In this document: positions 60,103 through 64,000 of the stretch, piece by piece
Layout: every line of letters starts with the position of its first letter
Position numbering within the stretch: the stretch's first letter is position 1
Source of the DNA: Arthrobacter sp. CDRTa11
GTDB taxonomy: Bacteria; Actinomycetota; Actinomycetes; Actinomycetales; Micrococcaceae
Length of the DNA: 64,000 nucleotides
Reading direction: 5' to 3'
NCBI RefSeq assembly: GCF_026427775.1
Contig: NZ_CP044532.1
Coordinates: 4,340,001 to 4,404,000 of the forward strand
Program-made: the position numbers and the translations under genes
The notes under the pieces: model-generated
Seen by the model: the letters and a program-made list of their open reading frames with translations, nothing else
The model's database searches: none
Told to the model about the DNA's origin: nothing

Positions 60103-60834
60103 ATGGATGACCTGTTGGACAGCTGGACAGCTGGACAAGATCGAGTGGTGCGAGTGGGTGCCGCTGAAGCTGTATTCGCATCCCTTCGCGGCGCCATCGA
60201 GGGCGGCAAGATTCCCGTTGGCACACGCCTGGATTCAGAGGCGTCGCTGGCCAAGCAGTACGGAGTCAGCCGGACCATGGTCCGCGAAGCCCTCAGGTCA
60301 TGCACTGCCCTCGGCCTGACCGCCACGCATACCGGTAAAGGCACTTTCGTCATCGCAGACAAGGTGGCCCAGGACCTCAAGCTCGGTAAATACTCGGCCA
60401 GCGCCCTGGTGGAGGCCCGCCCCCACGTGGAAGTTCCGGCCGCAGGCCTCGCAGCCCAGCGCCGGACAAGTGAAGACCTCGAGGCCCTCCGGGAGATTCT
60501 CCGGGAAATGTCCGAGGCCGAAAACCTCCAGCAGTGGGTTCAACTCAACACCGAATTCCACGTGACCATTGCCCGTTCCAGTGGCAACGGCGTCTTCGAA
60601 TCATTCCTGTCCGATATCTGCGAGGCAATGGCCAACCAATCGAACACCCTCAACCTGGTGGCCGACCGCCGGAAGGAGTCCGGCGACGAGCACGCCCGCA
60701 TCTTCGATGCGATCGAGCGTGGTTCGGCCGAGGACGCCTCGGAGGCCATGACCATGCACCTGCACGGCGTGGAGTGCGCCCTGGGCACCATCGTCCCTGG
60801 AAGCGGAAAGGCCGCCGCTGGCCGCACAGGCTGA
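60103..60834 (+). CDS. GntR-family (FadR/FCD) regulator, likely of aspartate metabolism
   Basis: ATG 60103 gives 243 residues. The winged HTH reads VFASLRGAIEGGKIPVGTRLDSEASLAKQYGVSRTMVREALRSC, in pieces across residues 25-68, and the FCD domain follows (LNTEFHVTIARSS, DEHARIFDAIERG). It lies 195 bases upstream of aspartate ammonia-lyase on the same strand and is the probable regulator of that gene. A direct repeat (AGCTGGAC twice) codes the early residues. Confidence 0.83.
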   Translation: MDDLLDSWTAGQDRVVRVGAAEAVFASLRGAIEGGKIPVGTRLDSEASLAKQYGVSRTMVREALRSCTALGLTATHTGKGTFVIADKVAQDLKLGKYSASALVEARPHVEVPAAGLAAQRRTSEDLEALREILREMSEAENLQQWVQLNTEFHVTIARSSGNGVFESFLSDICEAMANQSNTLNLVADRRKESGDEHARIFDAIERGSAEDASEAMTMHLHGVECALGTIVPGSGKAAAGRTG

Positions 60835-61029
60835 CCATCAACCCGGATCCCAGCACCGCACCACGAACCCAGGCACCTCCACTGAGCGCTTCTCCGCACG
60901 GAACCGTACCGTTTCCGTCGCCACAACCCATACGTCTCCGCGTGCCGGGCGCGCTGCCAGCTGCTGATTTTTCTTCTCCCCAAACCACTAATCCGTCCAA
61001 ACCCGTCAACGAAGCCCTGTAAGGACCCC

Positions 61030-62499
61030 ATGAGTACCCCGAGCACCACCGCAGCCGCAACCACTATCGCCGCCAGCAATGGACAGGCAGCGTCTACGCG
61101 TTCTGAGCATGATCTGCTTGGTGACCGGGACGTCCCGGCGGAGGCTTACTGGGGCGTGCATACCCTGCGCGCGGTGGAAAATTTCCCCATCACCGGCCAG
61201 CCGCTGTCCTCGAACATGCACCTGGTCCGCGGCCTGGCCGCGGTCAAACAGGCCGCGGCCCGCACCAACCTCGAACTCGGCCTCCTGGACCCCGAACGCG
61301 CCGCCGCGATCGAACAGGCCTGCACCGACGTGATGAACGGCCACTACGCAGACCAGTTCGTCGTGGACGTCATCCAAGGCGGCGCCGGGACCTCCTCAAA
61401 CATGAACGCCAACGAGGTCATCGCCAACCGGGCCCTGCAAATCCTCGGCCACGCCAAAGGCGAATACACCCGCCTGCACCCCAACGACCACGTCAACCTC
61501 TCCCAGTCCACCAACGACGTCTACCCCACCGCCGTGAAACTGGGCACCATCTTCGCCGTCAAGGAACTCCTCGCCGCACTCGAAGAACTCGAAGAAGCCT
61601 TCGCCGCCAAAGCCCTGGAATTCCGCACCGTCGTCAAAATGGGCCGCACCCAACTCCAGGACGCCGTGCCCATGACCCTGGGCCAGGAATTCGGCACCTA
61701 CGCCATCACCATCGGCGAAGACCGGCTCCGGCTCGCCGAAGCAAACCTGCTCATCCACGAAATCAACCTCGGCGCCACCGCCATCGGCACCGGCCTGAAC
61801 GCCCCCGCCGGCTACACCGAAGCCGCCTGCCGCCACCTCGCCCAAATCACCGGCCTGCCCCTGGTCACCGCGCCGGACCTGATCGAAGCCACCCAGGACG
61901 TCGGCGCGTTCGTGCACCTCTCCGGCGTCCTCAAACGCGTCGCCGTGAAACTCTCCAAAACCTGCAACGACCTGCGCCTGCTCTCCTCCGGCCCGCGCGC
62001 CGGCTTCGGCGAAATCAACCTCCCCGCCGTCCAGTCCGGCTCCTCCATCATGCCCGGCAAGATCAACCCCGTCATCCCGGAAGTAGTCTCCCAGGTCGCC
62101 TACGAAGTGATCGGCAACGACGTCACCATCACCATGGCCGCCGAAGCCGGACAACTCCAACTCAACGCCTTCGAACCCATCATCGTCCACAGCCTCCACA
62201 AGAGCATCTCCCACCTCCAGGCAGCCTGCACCACCCTCACCGCACGCTGCATCCGAGGCATCACCGCCAACACCGAACACCTGCGCCTGACCGTCCAACA
62301 ATCCATCGGCCTGGTCACCGCACTAAACCCGCACCTGGGCTACACCACGGCCACCGCCATCGCCCAGGAAGCACTCGCCACCGGCAAAGGCGTCGCCGAA
62401 CTCGTCCTCGAACACGGACTGCTCACCGACGCGCAGCTCCAAGAACTCCTCAGCCCCGAACGCCTGGCAAACCTCACCAAAGAACCCAACCAGCAGTAG
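61030..62499 (+). CDS. aspA: Aspartate ammonia-lyase
   Basis: The 489-residue protein has the fumarase/aspartase signature GSSIMPGKINPV (residues 336-347) with the catalytic Ser loop, and GAGTSSNMNANEVIANRA and HPNDHVNLSQSTNDVYP early on. The Gln/Asn forms and the DLLGDRDVPAEAYWG start fit aspartase rather than class II fumarase, though the two are close. It deaminates aspartate to fumarate. The first 25 residues are a low-complexity Thr/Ala extension. AAGGACC precedes the ATG. The FadR-type gene upstream is the likely regulator. Confidence 0.87.
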   Translation: MSTPSTTAAATTIAASNGQAASTRSEHDLLGDRDVPAEAYWGVHTLRAVENFPITGQPLSSNMHLVRGLAAVKQAAARTNLELGLLDPERAAAIEQACTDVMNGHYADQFVVDVIQGGAGTSSNMNANEVIANRALQILGHAKGEYTRLHPNDHVNLSQSTNDVYPTAVKLGTIFAVKELLAALEELEEAFAAKALEFRTVVKMGRTQLQDAVPMTLGQEFGTYAITIGEDRLRLAEANLLIHEINLGATAIGTGLNAPAGYTEAACRHLAQITGLPLVTAPDLIEATQDVGAFVHLSGVLKRVAVKLSKTCNDLRLLSSGPRAGFGEINLPAVQSGSSIMPGKINPVIPEVVSQVAYEVIGNDVTITMAAEAGQLQLNAFEPIIVHSLHKSISHLQAACTTLTARCIRGITANTEHLRLTVQQSIGLVTALNPHLGYTTATAIAQEALATGKGVAELVLEHGLLTDAQLQELLSPERLANLTKEPNQQ

Positions 62500-62540
62500 T
62501 CCCCACCCAGCACCACCCGCAGACCCTGCCCTACCCGGGA

Positions 62541-62635
62541 AGAGGGGCACACCGACGTGCCCAAATTCCCCTCTGAATGAGACAGAAAGAGAGCCCGCTG
62601 TGCCGGTCCGCCACCCCAGGCACCACCGGCACAGC
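62541..62635 (+). other. Overlapping hairpins after aspA
   Basis: AGAGGGG (62541-62547) pairs with CCCCTCT (62568-62574), while GGGCAC (62545-62550) pairs with GTGCCC (62557-62562); the left arms share bases. Further on GCTGTGCCGG (62597-62606) pairs with CCGGCACAGC (62626-62635). These may end aspA or attenuate the HTH gene. None has a T-run. Confidence 0.5.
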
Positions 62636-62684
62636 GACCCTCGCCACTGCTTTGCCTCTTCAACCCCATGAAAGGCCTTGGAAA

Positions 62685-62984
62685 ATGACCGTTGAGCTCC
62701 AAAACCCTGCCACCGCGCACCGCACGCGGAACGACGACGCCCGCAGGAAAGAAGAACGGCGCCGTCCGATCAGATCCCAAATCATCGACTACCTTGCCAG
62801 CAACGGCGCCAGCAAGGTGGCAGATATCAGCAGCGACATCGTCTGCTCCCGCGATTGTGTGAGGTACCACCTCGCAGCGCTTGAGAAGGCGGCGATCGTC
62901 CGTTCCAACATTTCCCCGGGAACCCGGGAGGGGTTTACGCCCTTCTACGCCCTCACCCCCGCCGCGGCCAGCGTCCGCGTTTAG
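62685..62984 (+). CDS. Small winged helix-turn-helix regulator
   Basis: ATG 62685 gives 99 residues; further upstream frames lie in hairpin DNA. The core RSQIIDYLASNGASKVADISSDIVCSRDCVRYHLAALEKAAIVRSN matches an ArsR/HTH_IclR-like winged helix. The N-terminus is strongly basic. It may act on aspA or on a distant gene; function is unknown. A strong terminator follows. Confidence 0.65.
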   Translation: MTVELQNPATAHRTRNDDARRKEERRRPIRSQIIDYLASNGASKVADISSDIVCSRDCVRYHLAALEKAAIVRSNISPGTREGFTPFYALTPAAASVRV

Positions 62985-63022
62985 CACCGCTCATAGAAAA
63001 CCAGCCGTAGAAAAACCAGCCG

Positions 63023-63059
63023 ACGACGGCGGGACCCCCAGCAGGGATCCCGCCGTCGT
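63023..63059 (+). terminator. Terminator after the small HTH gene
   Basis: ACGACGGCGGGA (63023-63034) pairs perfectly with TCCCGCCGTCGT (63048-63059), with an inner CCC/GGG pair shortening the loop. It is followed by TTGGCC, a weak T-run. A short direct repeat of GAAAAACCAGCCG precedes it. Confidence 0.75.
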
Positions 63060-63114
63060 TGGCCATTTCCAGCCGAATGCAGGCGCTGGATGGATCATCC
63101 TTGTGCGGCAGAAT

Positions 63115-63128
63115 TGTTAACGCTAACA
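63115..63128. promoter_or_regulatory. LacI-family operator before the LamG protein gene
   Basis: TGTTAACGCTAACA is a near-perfect dyad with the central CG of LacI-family operators. It lies 89 bases before the GTG start of the LamG protein, in a 230-bp region with no gene, and suggests control by a sugar-responsive LacI repressor encoded elsewhere. Confidence 0.6.
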
Positions 63129-63216
63129 TCTCTTATCCCACCGCCTGGGTGCGCAGAAGACTGCGACTGTCGGCTAGAAATAGGCAGGTGGGCCGTCTCA
63201 AGGGAGAGAGGCCAGA

Positions 63217-64000
63217 GTGCCCCTGAATCAACGTGCAATCTCGATCACCAGCGTGATCATGCTGGTGGGAGGATTAATTTCCATGACTTTGCCCGCCGCC
63301 GCGGCGGAAACATCATTGGACGACAGCAAAGTCCTTGAGCTGCCCTTCGAAGGGAACCTTACGGATGTAGGCCCCAAGGCAAATGCGGTTTCCATGCAGA
63401 AGGGAACTGCGGCATATAGCACCGGCCTGGCCGGGCAGGCTTTCAATTTCAACGGCTCCAATGCCGTGAACCTCGGCACTGCCGCGCATCTGCAGCCCTC
63501 GAACCTGAGCGTTTCGTTCTGGTTCAAGCCGAATGCGGCAATGGCCGGCGAGCAGGTGTTCACCTGGAACAAGCAGGCCTATAACTCGGATGGGTGGTAC
63601 CTGACCTCCGAAAGCAACACCACTCCGCTGGCCCTCTCCATCGGACCTTCCACCGGCCAGCCCTACAAGGTGGCCGTTGACGCACCCCGCGCCAGCTTCT
63701 TTCCCACCGACCAGTGGACCCACATCGTGGCCACCTACGACAAGGCGACCAAGAACGTCGCCATCTACCGCAACGGCGTCCGCCAGTCAGCCATCGTGAA
63801 ATTCCCGGTTACAGGGACCGCCACCGGCGTCCTCGGCTCCGAGAGCACCACCACCAAGACCCTCGGCTACAACGGGCCCCTCTACAACGGTGCTCACCTC
63901 AACGGCCTGCTGGACGACTACACCGTCTACGACGGCGTCGCTTCCACTACCGATGTTGTGGCCCTCACCAAGGCACACAACCCCGGCTTTGACGCTAGCT
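63217..64000 (+). CDS. Secreted LamG-domain protein, 5' part (cut by window edge)
   Basis: A frame open to the right edge starts at GTG 63217, preceded by AGGGAGAGAGG. The 261 visible codons begin with a signal peptide (basic NQR, hydrophobic ISITSVIMLVGGLI, cleavage near PAAAAET). The mature part is a concanavalin-like LamG domain: LPFEGNLTDVG, LSVSFWFKP, WTHIVATYDKATKNVAIYRNG and GLLDDYTVYDG. Such domains bind sugars in secreted glycosidases, often arabinanases or beta-glycosidases in Arthrobacter. The catalytic part, if any, lies outside the window. Confidence 0.8.
   Translation, partial: MPLNQRAISITSVIMLVGGLISMTLPAAAAETSLDDSKVLELPFEGNLTDVGPKANAVSMQKGTAAYSTGLAGQAFNFNGSNAVNLGTAAHLQPSNLSVSFWFKPNAAMAGEQVFTWNKQAYNSDGWYLTSESNTTPLALSIGPSTGQPYKVAVDAPRASFFPTDQWTHIVATYDKATKNVAIYRNGVRQSAIVKFPVTGTATGVLGSESTTTKTLGYNGPLYNGAHLNGLLDDYTVYDGVASTTDVVALTKAHNPGFDAS

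Noticed and set aside
61396..62301. 301-codon minus-strand frame opposite aspA
   Set aside because: The product is almost all Gly, Asp, Val and Phe, a typical reverse-strand artefact of GC-rich codons.

Overview
The window looks like chromosomal DNA of a high-GC Gram-positive bacterium of the Arthrobacter/Pseudarthrobacter group (Micrococcaceae). This is inferred from the strong G/C bias at third codon positions, the many GTG and TTG starts, apparent leaderless transcripts, a PadR-type VanR next to vanAB, and a DesA3-like desaturase with its own reductase. No database search was possible, so the genus is an inference. I saw no rRNA, tRNA, CRISPR array, insertion sequence or integrase.

Layout. 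0-5.6 kb: an RbsA/RbsC-type sugar ABC transporter, an IclR regulator and a divergent cyclase / 2-hydroxyacid dehydrogenase / fumarylacetoacetase-like operon. Near-identical palindromes lie in both promoters. 5.6-13 kb: small proteins, two alpha/beta or flavin enzymes, the desaturase-reductase pair, L-2-hydroxyglutarate oxidase and an alpha-carbonic anhydrase lipoprotein. 13-16 kb: vanA-vanB with a divergent PadR repressor and two matching operators. 16-21 kb: two DUF202 proteins, a cytosine-deaminase-like enzyme and a LysR-controlled Rieske oxygenase/reductase pair resembling glycine betaine demethylase. 21-25 kb: a P-loop kinase, a lipid kinase, an MFS carrier and a LysR regulator. 25-30.5 kb: prpF with a tripartite tricarboxylate transporter whose two membrane subunits are fused, then a UspA protein.

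31.7-48.9 kb is the most unusual part. Three operons carry the same 8-bp-period GTTGAACT-type element at their promoters: (i) amino-acid ABC transporter, sarcosine-oxidase-like flavoenzyme, aldehyde dehydrogenase and GntR regulator; (ii) HAD hydrolase, PuuB-like oxidase, aldehyde dehydrogenase and 2-hydroxyacid dehydrogenase; (iii) a hydroxylysine/ethanolamine-kinase-like phosphotransferase and a class III PLP enzyme of the phospho-lyase type. Together they suggest one dispersed regulon for an amino alcohol or hydroxylated amino acid. Between operons ii and iii sits an actin-like ParM ATPase with a ribbon-helix-helix ParR-like partner and a small HTH gene, resembling a plasmid partition module although nothing else here looks like a plasmid backbone.

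49-64 kb returns to housekeeping and general metabolism: ammonium transporter, PadR regulator with an FGPG-repeat tail, class A penicillin-binding protein, GH13 glucosidase, GNAT, DUF1992, an XRE/methionine aminopeptidase pair around a perfect palindrome, an esterase, MarR and FadR-type regulators, aspartate ammonia-lyase, and a truncated secreted LamG protein behind a LacI-type operator.
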